DNA of 64,000 nucleotides from Incurvaria masculella (taxonomy: Eukaryota > Arthropoda > Insecta > Lepidoptera > Incurvariidae): contig OX335652.1 in the NCBI GenBank assembly GCA_946894095.1, positions 18,995,001 to 19,059,000 on the forward strand. The letters are read 5' to 3'. Under the pieces are notes generated by a model. That model saw nothing but the letters and a program-made list of their open reading frames with translations. It made no database searches and had not been told where the DNA came from. Made by a program: the position numbers and the translations under genes. The number at the start of each line of letters is the position of its first letter. The first letter of the stretch is position 1. Below, piece by piece: positions 36,301 to 45,274 of the stretch.

Positions 36301-39300
36301 ATAGTGGATATTTCACTTGAAAACATTTCTATGGGGATGGTGTTATGCCATCAATCAACACGAACTCAAAATAATCAAATATACATAAGTCTGAATATAC
36401 GCAATAAAATGTTGACCTAATATATTTTTTTACAAAAAAGTTGTACCTTAAATTGATAATATACTGAATCTAGCATTATTAAATGATATTTGACTAATAT
36501 TTAAAAGATAATTGCGTATTTGTAGCAAACAATGCCAACTTATTTTGGTAAAAATTTTGAAAAATGTGGCTTCCATCATTGACACAAAATATAATAAAAA
36601 TACGCTTATGAAAAGCCATTGAGGACTTGAGTGGGCACTCTGCTTTGAGCACTCAAATAACGCAAGTCTATACGATATATACGTAAAGTTCAAGGTCAAG
36701 ATAATTACGTAAAGTTAGTACCTGAAGGAAGTGCGCCTGTACCGGAATCACTAACCAAAAAACCGGCCAAGTGCGAGTCGGACTCGTACACGAAGGGTTC
36801 CGTACCATCTTACATGATTTCACCCAAAAAATCACGTAAGGGGGCTCCCCCTTTAATTTTTAATATTTCAAAATGTTTGCTATTTGTTGTTATAGCGGCC
36901 ATAAATATACACAATCTGTGAAAAATTCAACTATTTAACTATTATTGTTAATTAGATACAGCCCTGTAACAGACGGACGGACGGAGGGACAGACGCGCGG
37001 ATGGATGGACGGACAGCAAATGCTTAGTATTGGGGTTTCGTTGGCACCCTTTGGGTATGGAACCCCAATAAAACCGAATTCAAACATCAAGAAGTGGAAA
37101 ATAACACCCATTTTTGGGTCGGTGACATAGTAATGTTGTTCAATGGTTGGTTGGCACCGACCCCAAAAATCGGGTATTTTCCACTTTTTAGTGTTTGATG
37201 TCGGTTAAAAACTAAAATCATACTTATGTTGATTGATTAATTGATTTGAATTAAGGCCTCTCTGTCCTATTTTTAGACAATTTAGCCAATGTCCAGTTGG
37301 GCATAAATACGGGATTAGTGCTACATTGGCGCATTTAACAGAGAATCCATTTCACACACTTACGTATATTTGTTAGTCATTGTCTTTTCTCGCTACAAAT
37401 TCTGATGAAACAGCATTTCTTCCGAATAAATCTTTGAATTAATGCAGGGATGGTAATCAGATTTTGAAAAAACCTTTTTTTGATTATTTTCAAAATCTGA
37501 TTATCTAACTAGCTTCAAATTCAATTGTCGCTGAAACTCAAATTAATGAAATAACGGTAAGGTCGTATCCATTAGATACAGAAAATTATCGAATTTAGGC
37601 AGTTTACCAACTTTACATAATTGTTTAATATAAAAACCGAAATCACAAACCAAACATACATAGGCTATGTAATCGCCTAAATTTCTTTTTATATTTGGAA
37701 ATTCTCTTTCATTATTTTGTAATTACGATGTGTTACATGTACATATAAGAACATGCAAATAAAACGCCTTTTCAAAATATTTGTTTGTAGTTCACTATTT
37801 CAGAAAAGTAATTACGAACAACACTTTACAAATGGATCCATGGACGGTGATGTTTTCATCCTGGTCAGCGCCGCGGCATTACCCCCAGCTTCACTTGCCA
37901 CCACGTTGCTCTAATGAGCAATATTTTTGCTAATTTTTGCAACCAAATTATTTGTTGGCTATGGTTTGCATAACATCTTTCTAACTCATGTAGTTCAATG
38001 GGTTTGACGGCCGGATTCAGCCAGTATTTATTAGATATTCTTTGACTCGGCACTCGCTGTCATCATCACGAATGAGGAATGACGTAACGACCATCTGGTT
38101 TATTCAAAAATAATTCCTATCTTTATCTGTTTACCTACCAATTTGGGAGACTTCGAATTGGATTTTTCTCCGTTTTCATCATTGCGCTACAGATTTGTAC
38201 GGCAATAAAATGTTGTAAGTTGCGTTACGTCATTTTTTGCGCGCTCGTTGTATGGACGTTATTTCTCCAGTTATTTCTTCACCTCCATGGTCACATGCCT
38301 GTAGAAATGTTTATCAAAGCTCAGGTAAGAATTGCTTTTTACGTACAGTTTAATCGTCGCGTCTGAAAAGTAACCTAATTGTTGATCCAATTTCTTCCAA
38401 TGTTCAACTTGCTATGTTTGAAACACTATAAGTCAGACTCCGTCCCTTTTCTACCATCGCCTAACGCGGAACAGGCAGATCCCCATTCACTGTCGATATT
38501 CCGAAAATACGAACCAACGGATCCCCTAGATCCTTTATCTATATGGTCGGTAAACTATGGAATGGACTCCTACCGAGGTATTTCTGCCAAAGTACAACCT
38601 GGGGTCGTTCCTGGTATAAAGAAGAACGCGTGAAAGTTCGAAAGCCCTTGGGCGTCAACGGGCACCTTTTTCTGAGCCTGGCATATGCAGGATATCGAAA
38701 AAGACAGCTGTCAATTGGTCGGGGTATGTTCTCTGTTAATTTGTTTCGTCATTCTTTCTTCACCCAATCGTTTCAAACCATATCTATTTGTCGAAACCAA
38801 TTTTTCGGAAGTATTTAACATTATGTATGTACATTCTAATGTAACACATAAAGTTAGAACATTTTGTGATAAATTCGTACTAATAAATCCCTCACATAAT
38901 CAAACATAAATACCTATAACCTCACCCTCGTACTACAATTTTAATCAACCGTACCCGTTTCCCAATTATGTATTGTTTTATTTTGTTTAGTAATACCGAA
39001 AATGTGTATTATAAACAAATGTGCGGTTAAGTGTCATTGGCTTGGTTTCTATAAGATCATGATTAAGTCATGTCACATAGTAATCAAACTTATACATTTG
39101 AAGTAACCGTATTTTTTTTTTCAGAAACGAATAAGCCTTGGAGTCGCAAATGTAATGGGTATGACTGAATTAGCTGGTTTGACAATGTACATCAATCACT
39201 GTCCAGAAAATGGCTCTGTGGGAAAACCGATTTCGGGTTATAAGTATAAGGTGAGATTTAATTTATTTCATAAACAAAGTCGTGACAAAGTCTTGAGTAA

Positions 39301-42300
39301 ATATACTTTTTTTAACTAAGCAAGTACGTCGCTTTTCCGTGTTTCCAAGGAATGTGATATATATGTATAATCGGCAGTGGGCACATTAATCAAAGAAATA
39401 ATCTTGAGTTCGTCGATTTTCCATGATGGTCCGATTTCATTTCATTTCATTTATTTAAACATTTTACGGCAAGTTACGGCAAAAACTGAATGATTCGCGG
39501 ATTCGATTAACTCTGTAAAGAAGAATCCGCAAAGAAACTTTACGAGTTTTCCGTCTACAGCAATAAAATACATACTTATTATGCAACTACCAAACATTTT
39601 TTGGTAGAACAGAACAGAACACCGCGGATAAAGAAATATCGTCAAGAAAAATGGTTGAAAATCAATCATACATATCACACATTGATTATAGTTTTAATAT
39701 GTATTAAAACTATTTTACATTGCCTCTTGAAATTCTGCCGCATAATTGCATCAACTTTATAAGTTTTATGAACATAGCACATACACCTATTACCTCAAGT
39801 AGGACCTCCCACTCATCGTCCAGTCAGAAATCCTGAGGTTCTTTTTCTGATTCTATTGGTTTTTGCAGCGTGCTGGACATAACGTCTGAAACAAAAAAAA
39901 TAACCGACTTCAAAGAAAAAGCACTAAAAAGTAAAAAATAATTTTCATTTTTGTAGTTACGATATCTGTTATTTTTTGAGTCGGCGTCAGCCGGGCACGC
40001 GCTGCGCCAATCAAGAGAACCTAACCTAACCTAACGTAACCTAACCTAACCTAACCTAACCTAACCTTGGCTGACACCGACTCAAAAAATAACAGAAATC
40101 GTAACTACAAAAATAAAATTTATTTTTTGCTTTTCAGTGCTTCTTCTTTGAAGTCGGTTATTTTTTTTGTTAAATTTCTTTTTTTATTTGTTTATTTTTA
40201 GTAAACTTACTAATTTGTACACGTCCTTTCCAATAAAAAAAGAATCACCATAATCGGTTGGCGTTATATTGAGTTATTCGTCCATTTGTCGCGCACATCT
40301 TAATACAAATTTAAGACTTTTATGATTTTCTCATAGATATCATTGTCAGAACTTTACTAAATTAAAATGGGACCACTTGGAAAGCACTAGCTATCATTTA
40401 AAAAAATAATCATCAAAATCGGTTTACCCAGGCAAAAGTTATGAGGTAACAAAGATAAAAAAAACATACAGACGAATTGATAACCTCCTCCTTTTTTGAA
40501 GTCGGTTAAAAAATAAGCCTTACATTGTGCATCCGTAATTTTTTTATCATTTCAGCTTGTGGATCCAGAGAAGGGGACAGAGGTGGGGATAAGACGAATT
40601 GGAGAGCTTTGGATTAAAGGACCTGCGATGTTTAAAGTAAATTGGACCACTTATTTATCAGTTTTTACAATCGGTCGGGTTGATTGTAATAGAACTTTTT
40701 TTTTTTTTGAAATAAACAATGTTTGTGTTGTCATTAAAAAACTTTACTTTAACTTTAAATACATAATAAACATAATATATATAACACATATAAATAAATA
40801 CATTTTATATTGCTAAACAATTTAAATAAACACAATATTTCTGGCAGCCATTTAGAATAATACAAAGTTGTATTCGTCAAACGATTTGTACACATTTGAG
40901 TTCCTTTGTAAAATAGGTCAATATTATACAAATGATTACTCCAAAGAGGATAAACACATGTCAATCAATCTGTCACCTTACGTTTGCAGGGATATCTGAA
41001 AAACCCTACAGCAACGAATGAAGCTCTCACAGAAGACGGCTGGTTCAGAACTGGGGACCTCATGTACAAAGACGATGCCGAGTACTACTATTACGTCGAA
41101 CGACTCAAGCTAATGCTTAAGTGTATGAACCAGCAAGCCACTAACTTAGACGAAGTCAACCATTCAGTAAGCCACAGCAAATCTTAGATCGAGTTTAGAC
41201 AAACGTTTAATGTTAGCCAATATAAAGTAAACTATAGTATTTATAGGTATCGTTCAAAACATTAAAATAAATATTCGTTTCTTTACTGTTTTATATCTAA
41301 TGATCTGCAGGCCTATTCCTGGAATTCCGTTATCAGCAATCAGGAATCTTGCGTTTCGATAAGTGCTCTTAAAGCGGTTTTCAAAGTGATTTGCTGGACG
41401 AAAAGATTCTGGAGCATAGTTATTTTAATTAATCAAGGTTTTCCGCCGAAAAAATCACTTTGAATACCGCTATAAAAGCAATTTTCTAGACTCAGGATTC
41501 CTGATTCCTGATTACGGAATTCCAGCTATTATATAGGAGAACTAAACTCAGTCCAGTCCAAAATTTTTTTTTATTTGAACACTGCTTAGCTTATAAAACA
41601 AGATTTCTCCGTTTAGTACTTTATATACATTTTAATTTTTTTCAGATTCATATCAAAATAAATCATTCTTTCCAGATTTCACCCACGGAAATCGAGTGGG
41701 TTATTCTTCAGTTGGAAGGAGTGGCCGATGTCGTCGTCACAAGTGTAGACAGCACTACAGGCGAAGGAGACTTACCAGTTGCTGCCGTCGTCAGAAAGAA
41801 CGGATATCAAGTTACTGCTGAACAGATCAAGCAACACGTCAAAGGTTAGCTTTAAACAAGAACTTATATCAAGTTACCGCTAAACAAATCAAGCAACACG
41901 TCAAAGGTTAGCTTTAAACAAGAACTTATATCAAGTTACCGCTAAACAAATCAAGCAACACGTCAAAGGTTAGCTTTAAACAAGAACTTATATCAAGTTA
42001 CCGCTAAACAAATCAAGCAACACGTCAAAGGTTAGCTTTAAACAAGAACTTATATCAAGTTACCGCTAAACAAATCAAGCAACACGTCAAAGGTTAGCTT
42101 TAAACAAGAACTTATATCAAGTTACCGCTAAACAAATCAAGCAACACGTCAAAGGTTAGCTTTAAACAAGAACTTATATCAAGTTACCGCTAAACAAATC
42201 AAGCAACACGTCAAAGGTTAGCTTTAAACAAGAACTTATATCAAGTTACCGCTAAACAAATCAAGCAACACGTCAAAGGTTAGCTTTAAACAAGAACTTA

Positions 42301-45212
42301 TATCAAGTTACCGCTAAACAAATCAAGCAACACGTCAAAGGTTAGCTTTAAACAAGAACTTATATCAAGTTACCGCAAACAAATCAAGCAACACGTCAAA
42401 GGTTAGCTTTAAACCTAATCTTAATTATCCAAAGCTTAACCTATCCAAAGCTTTTGACTGTGTAAATCACAACATATTGATGATAAAATTAGATCATTAT
42501 GGTATTAGAGGAAAGGAATTAGATCTGTTTAAATCATACTTTTGTAATAGACAGCAGATTTGTTACGTGCAAGGTATAAAATCAAACACAGAACCCATCA
42601 GCATGGGGGTACCACAGGGGTCTATTTTGGGTCCTTTGCTCTTCCTCATCTATGTTAATGATATTTCTGGTTGCATATCGAACAATGTAGAATTGGTGAT
42701 GTTCGCTGATGATATTTCTCTTGTTTTAGATAATATAAATATAGATTTGTTGCGGGAGTCGCTTGTAACTACTATTGCTTCCCTACATTCATGGTTTCAG
42801 AGTAATAATTTGCTGCTTAATGTTAACAAAACCAATTTAATGCACTTTGCTCTAGGAACAAATAGACGTATGTTAGATAATACAATGGTCAACGATATGT
42901 CCCTAAATATGGCAAATGAAATCAATTTCCTGGGCGTGATGTTTGATAATAAGCTAACATGGAAAGCACATATAGATAAACTAGCTGGTAAACTTAGTGC
43001 AGCATGCTACGCTATCAAAAAAATAAAGGAATTATGTGGTATCCAAGCAGCCAAGGCTGTCTATTATGCTTATTTTGACAGTCTCATGTCATATGGCCTG
43101 ATGTTTTGGGGAAATGCATCCGATGCAAATCGTATATTTTTATTGCAAAAAAGAGCCTTGCGAAATATCTTAACCATGAGAGTCAGGGACTCGTGTAGAA
43201 ATGTTTTTAAGGAACTTGGGATTATGACACTCGCAAATAAGTATATTTACCAAAATATCATATATGCAAAAAAAACAATAGAAATGTCTACCCTTAACTC
43301 TGATGTACATGACCATGATACTAGAAATAAGTTTAATATACAATGTACCAAACACAGACGAGCTAAAACTTCAAAAAGCTTTATTCACAATAGTGTTAGA
43401 TTTTACAACAAATTACCTGTAGAAATTAGAAATTTGCCTCTTAATAAATTTAAAAATAAGATAAAATTAGTGCTACTTAATAAAGAGTATTACAATTTGA
43501 ACGAGGCTCTCTATGATAAAACCCTCTTTAGTGATTTAATATTCTAGGACAAGTACGTAATTGTACAATTTATATTAATTTTATTTTGACATTGACACTA
43601 CAATGGTAGTATTTTGTATATATCATATTATATTGACTTGATACACTTTATCTGTATCAAAATTGACGAGGGCTCTGTACACCCGACATAGCTGTTAAGT
43701 TGACGAAGGCGTTTACACCCGAAATAAATACTCAATATGTATAATGATTAGGTTATTAAGTTAAGTAATTTATTTATTAATTAAGACTTTTCACATTGTG
43801 GTTTGTTGTTTCCTCGTAGTCCTTAGTTCTTTGCTCCAGACCGTTCTACCAATGTAAGTTTGGCAGTAGCATTTAGGTATGAAATCATAATTGTTTCATA
43901 TCATTTATGTGGACGAAAAAAAAAAAGACCAAAAAAAAAACATAATTTATAGACCAGTGAAGTTTCTTTGCGGGTTCTTCTTCACTGGTTGATCGAATCC
44001 GCGGATCAATCAAATTGTGACATGACTTAGTGTAGTTTTACTACCAGAAGTTGAATAAATAAATGAAATGAAATGAAACAAGAACTTATATCAAGTTACC
44101 GCTAAACAAATCAAGCAACACGTCAAAGGTTAGCTTTAAACAAGAACTTATATCAAGTTACCCCTAAACAAATCAAGCAACACGTCAAAGGTTAGCTTTA
44201 AACAAGAACTTATATCAAGTTACCGCTAAACAAATCAAGCAACACGTCAAAAGTTAGCTTTAAACAAGAACTTATATCAAGTTACCGCTAAACAAATCAA
44301 GCAACACGTCAAAGGTTAGCTTTAAACAAGAACTTATATCAAGTTACCGCTAAACAAATCAAGCAACACGTCAAAGGTTAGCTTTAAACAAGAACTTATA
44401 TCAAGTTACCGCTAAACAAATCAAGCAACACGTCAAAGGTTAGCTTTAAACAAGAACTTATATCAAGTTACCGCTAAACAAATCAAGCAACACGTCAAAA
44501 GTAAGCTTTAAACAAGAACTTATATCAAGTTACCGCTAAACAAATCAAGCAACACGTCAAAGGTTAGCTTTAAACAAGAACTTATATCAAGTTACCGCTA
44601 AACAAATCAAGCAACACGTCAAAGGTAAGCTTTAAACAAGAAATTATATCAAGTTACCGCTAAACAAATCAAACAACTCGACAAAGGTTAGCTTTAAACA
44701 AGAACTTATATCAAGTTACCGCTAAACAAATCAAGCAACACATCAAAGGTTAGCTTTAAACAAGAACTTATATCAAGTTACCGCTAAACAAATCAAGCAA
44801 CACGTCAAAGGTTAGCTTTAAACAAGAACTTATATCAAGTTACCGCTAAACAAATCAAACAACTCGACAAAGGTTAGCTTTAAACAAAAACTCAACGTCT
44901 TGCAATACAAAGTAAAGGAACAATGCTATAAACCATGTTGTTACCGAAAAATATTATGATCTAGCCATTACAATAGTATCGTTAGTTATTTTAAATAATC
45001 CTTTTAGCCACGCAATGTCACTGAAAACGGTGACAAGTATGAAGAGCTACGGATTCTAATAGCTCACACTTTTGAAATTTTCAGATAATCTCCCACTGAT
45101 CAAGCAGCTACGTGGCGGAGTGGTATTTCTGGACAGCTTGCCGCTCCTGCGAACTACCAAAGTCGATCGCAGGAAGATCAAATTGATTGTTTCAACTTCT
45201 GAACTAGAGTAG
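30198..45212 (+). CDS. Luciferase-like AMP-forming acyl-CoA ligase, 11 exons, 562 aa
   Basis: The family activates a carboxylic acid with ATP to an acyl-AMP and then usually a CoA thioester; the real substrate here is unknown. Exons by my reading: 30198-30368, 31434-31641, 32696-32888, 33744-33866, 34715-34892, 35927-36034+38298-38324, 39125-39250, 40556-40636, 40990-41166, 41676-41844, 45085-45212. All borders are GT-AG and all phases agree, giving 1689 bp with no internal stop outside the insertion in exon 6. Motifs: P-loop TTSGTTGLPN (206-215), A5 MGMTE (347-351), A7 GWFRTGD (422-428), hinge ER (442-443), C-terminal lysine in RTTKVDRR (K546). Odd points: Asn replaces the P-loop Lys, Met replaces the A5 Tyr, ten extra residues follow the hinge, and a transposon interrupts exon 6. 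No peroxisomal SKL end. The best name is luciferin 4-monooxygenase-like / 4-coumarate-CoA ligase-like; light production is not implied. Confidence 0.9.
30809..31350. mobile_element. piggyBac-type MITE in intron 1
   Basis: 542 bp with ends GGTGGCCCA and TGGGCCACC, flanked by TTAG (30805-30808, a mutated TTAA) and TTAA (31351-31354). A copy of the same length is at 45872-46413. TTAA targets fit piggyBac. Confidence 0.8.
31434..31641 (+). CDS. CoA-ligase exon 2
   Basis: Acceptor CATATTACAG, donor GTATGT after 69 codons plus one base. GC-richer than the other exons. Encodes IDAISGEVETNE, the LKVGDVVAVMG block (A1-A2 region) and the FAAHFIGAAILPL hydrophobic segment. Confidence 0.9.
31855..32150 (-). 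repeat. Possible old tRNA-derived SINE pieces in intron 2
   Basis: On the minus strand, GGCGGGTTCAAACCCCCG (about 31867-31884) resembles a tRNA T arm, and GCCATGGCGCAGTGGTAAAA (about 32111-32130) resembles an A box. They are too far apart to form one promoter. Confidence 0.25.
32274..32626 (+). repeat. Tandem duplication of about 176 bp in intron 2
   Basis: Two direct units, joined near 32449, share TACTCTCCGAGTCTCAAATT and GCCCAATTTTGAAACTTTGT. The second unit ends about 70 bases before exon 3. Confidence 0.8.
32696..32888 (+). CDS. CoA-ligase exon 3
   Basis: Acceptor TGTTTCAG, donor GTATTT. The exon 2/3 split codon is GAT. Encodes ELKNYLGLSESKIVFSQSE and ends KKLLDF plus two bases of the next codon. 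Confidence 0.88.
33744..33866 (+). CDS. CoA-ligase exon 4 (ATP-binding P-loop)
   Basis: Acceptor TATACACAG, donor GTAAGG. Encodes the AMP-binding signature TTSGTTGLPN at residues 206-215. In the family the last position is a conserved lysine; here it is asparagine (N215). The usual THxN-type block follows as VTHANV. Confidence 0.9.
33981..34368 (+). mobile_element. 5S-headed SINE, full length, in intron 4
   Basis: Head with GGCCCAGTGG, 5S-like CCGAAGTTAAGCAACGCTGG and TGGATGGGTGACC, body, tail, and a poly-A run at 34356-34368. One of the best copies of the family here. Confidence 0.9.
34715..34892 (+). CDS. CoA-ligase exon 5
   Basis: Acceptor ATTATTTTAG, donor GTAAGT, ends in phase 0. Encodes LFLILSPLQWQAAMILYI and RVQTSEKLTTELVIDIINGH, the substrate-pocket and strand region before the conserved PSLAILSPT of exon 6. 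Confidence 0.88.
35501..35835 (-). repeat. LINE 3' end, minus strand, intron 5
   Basis: Reads on the minus strand as the 3' UTR of the LINE at 42415-44078 (GTTCTACCAATAATTGTTTG, GGATTCTTCTTTACTG, ending in a GAAATAAATGGAATGAAA tail). 5'-truncated. Confidence 0.65.
35927..38324 (+). CDS. CoA-ligase exon 6, split by a P-like transposon
   Basis: The exon as inherited is 35927-36034 joined to 38298-38324 (45 codons, phase 0 at both ends): it begins PSLAILSPTLNRMIL, has the conserved WIGGSHM, and ends EMFIKAQ before GTAAGA. The transposon sits between codons 36 and 37 of the exon. Reading straight into it hits a TGA at about 36118-36120. Alternatively, a donor GAG|GTGAAG at 36041/36042 and an acceptor TGTAG|AA at 38304/38305 would remove 2263 bp and restore the frame, with His-Gly (328-329) in place of Pro-Val. 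Confidence 0.85.
36200..36276 (+). pseudogene. Vestigial THAP zinc-finger exon of the P-like transposase
   Basis: ATG opens MPSCIVK, then an in-frame TGA, then CINNLTRHKKHSGISYY and a donor GTAAGT at 36277. MPxCxVxxC is the start of the THAP DNA-binding domain, which P-element transposases carry at their N-terminus. The stop falls right before the second zinc-binding Cys. No later transposase exons could be found by eye. Confidence 0.6.
36765..37068 (+). repeat. (GGAC)n-type dispersed repeat inside the P-like element
   Basis: From AACCGGCCAAGTGCGAGTCG through a GGACGGACGGAGGGAC run (about 36973-36990) to the GGTTTCGTTGGCACCCTTTG end block. Same family as 17268-17536. Confidence 0.8.
37070..37211. 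mobile_element. 140-bp fold-back MITE inside the P-like element
   Basis: AAACATCAAGAAGTGGAAAA..GGGTCGGTG is mirrored by CACCGACCCC..TTTTCCACTTTTTAGTGTTTGATG. The outer ends AACCGA/TCGGTT resemble the AACCGACT family. Confidence 0.7.
39125..39250 (+). CDS. CoA-ligase exon 7 (A5 motif)
   Basis: Acceptor after a T-run (TTTTTTTTTTCAG), donor GTGAGA, 42 codons. Encodes NVMGMTELAGL; the family motif is YGMTE, so Tyr is replaced by Met (M347). Then ENGSVGKPISGYKYK. Confidence 0.9.
39296..39378 (+). repeat. Fold-back arm fragment in intron 7
   Basis: ATACTTTTT..AAGCAAGTACGTCGCTTTT..CCAAGGAATGTGATATATAT matches the outer arm of 17558-19250. Confidence 0.65.
39436..39660 (-). repeat. LINE 3' end, minus strand, intron 7
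   Basis: Starts with TTTCATTTCATTTCATTTAT, followed by the complement of the LINE 3' UTR (GATTCGCGGATTCGATTAAC, GAAGAATCCGCAAAGAAACT). Same family as 42415-44078. Confidence 0.65.
39902..40507. mobile_element. AACCGACT-TIR element with telomere-like hairpin core, copy 2
   Basis: Same structure as 20081-20672, including the GAGTCGGCGTCAGCC / GGCTGACACCGACTC hairpin. The core has about nine CCTAA units (40019-40064), one changed to CGTAA. It ends about 50 bases before exon 8. Confidence 0.8.
40556..40636 (+). CDS. CoA-ligase exon 8
   Basis: Acceptor TTATCATTTCAG, donor GTAAAT, 27 codons in phase 0. Encodes LVDPEKGTEVG and GELWIKGPAMFK, the conserved A6 region. Confidence 0.88.
40990..41166 (+). 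CDS. CoA-ligase exon 9 (A7-A8 hinge) with a 10-residue extension
   Basis: Acceptor ACGTTTGCAG. Encodes GYLKNPTATNEA, the A7 motif GWFRTGDLMY and the hinge YVERLKLMLK. Relatives go straight from the hinge (KYxxxQ) to ISPxE. Here, ten extra codons (ATNLDEVNHS, 455-464) lie between NQQ and the next exon because the first in-frame donor is GTAAGC at 41167. Confidence 0.85.
41312..41533. mobile_element. Fold-back MITE in intron 9
   Basis: CTGGAATTCCGTTATCAG and AGCGGTTTTCAAAGTGAT in the left half are mirrored by ATCACTTTGAATACCGCT and CTGATTACGGAATTCCAG in the right half. Confidence 0.7.
41676..41844 (+). CDS. CoA-ligase exon 10
   Basis: Acceptor TTCTTTCCAG, donor GTTAGC, ends one base into a codon. 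Encodes ISPTEIEWVILQLEGVADVV and GEGDLPVAAVVRKNGY, the mobile C-terminal domain. Its last 39 bases are the source of the 62-bp satellite in the next intron. Confidence 0.9.
42415..44078 (+). mobile_element. 5'-truncated Jockey/CR1-like LINE in the satellite
   Basis: Starts inside the RT domain and ends with an AATAAATAAATGAAATGAAA tail. The flanks are satellite, with AAAC at both junctions as a possible short target duplication. Near the 5' end the word ATCCAAAGCTTAAC/CTATCCAAAGCTT is doubled, as often seen at LINE 5' junctions. Same strand as the host gene. Confidence 0.9.
42436..43547 (+). CDS. LINE ORF2 reverse transcriptase, C-terminal two-thirds
   Basis: Open from about LSKAFDCVNHNIL (RT block 3) through MGVPQGSILGPLLFLIYVND and the catalytic FADD (42702-42713) to the usual C-terminal block FIHNSVRFYNKLPVEIRNLP before TAG. 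The start codon and the endonuclease domain are missing because of 5' truncation. No stop or frameshift is seen in about 370 codons, so the insertion is probably young. The block order and end fit Jockey/CR1-type elements; I cannot name the family. Confidence 0.88.
45085..45212 (+). CDS. CoA-ligase exon 11 and stop
   Basis: Acceptor GAAATTTTCAG; the split codon gives Asp. Encodes QLRGGVVFLDSLPLL and RTTKVDRRKIKLIV. K546 matches the catalytic A10 lysine (family PxTxxGK), though the preceding Gly is Thr. Ends STSELE then TAG, with no peroxisomal signal. Confidence 0.9.
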
Positions 45213-45263
45213 AATGAAATAGAATAGTAAATTTCTCGATGGAATGAAATGGTAGGCCAAAAT

Positions 45264-45269
45264 AATAAA
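45264..45269 (+). terminator. Possible polyadenylation signal
   Basis: AATAAA 51 bases after the stop codon of the CoA-ligase gene. Confidence 0.4.
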
Positions 45270-45274
45270 CGCGT

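Larger units (their letters stand above)
36035..38289 (+). mobile_element. P-element-like DNA transposon in exon 6
   Basis: 2255 bp, flanked by the exact 8-bp duplication GTCACATG (36027-36034 and 38290-38297). The inverted ends match perfectly for 20 bases (CATGGAGGTGAAGAAATAAC) and then with one mismatch for about six more. CATG start, 8-bp duplication and a THAP-type first exon near the left end are all P-superfamily traits. The interior is decayed and has itself received a (GGAC)n repeat and a MITE. A minus-strand open frame at 37865-38053 (62 codons) is unexplained. Confidence 0.8.
41845..44890 (+). repeat. 62-bp exon-derived minisatellite, about 22 units, split by a LINE
   Basis: Each unit reads GTTAGCTTTAAACAAGAACT.. 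then TATCAAGTTACCGCTAAACA.. to CACGTCAAAG. It therefore repeats the end of exon 10, its splice donor and the first intron bases. Nine units lie at 41845-42401 (one is 61 bp) and twelve at 44129-44872, with the unit between them broken by the LINE at 42415-44078. Variants such as AACTCGACAAAG occur only in the right block. Differences from exon 10 are about three bases per unit and are shared by nearly all units. Confidence 0.95.

Noticed and set aside
41845..44890. CRISPR-like repeat array
   Set aside because: The units are head-to-tail without spacers and derive from the adjacent exon in a eukaryotic intron.
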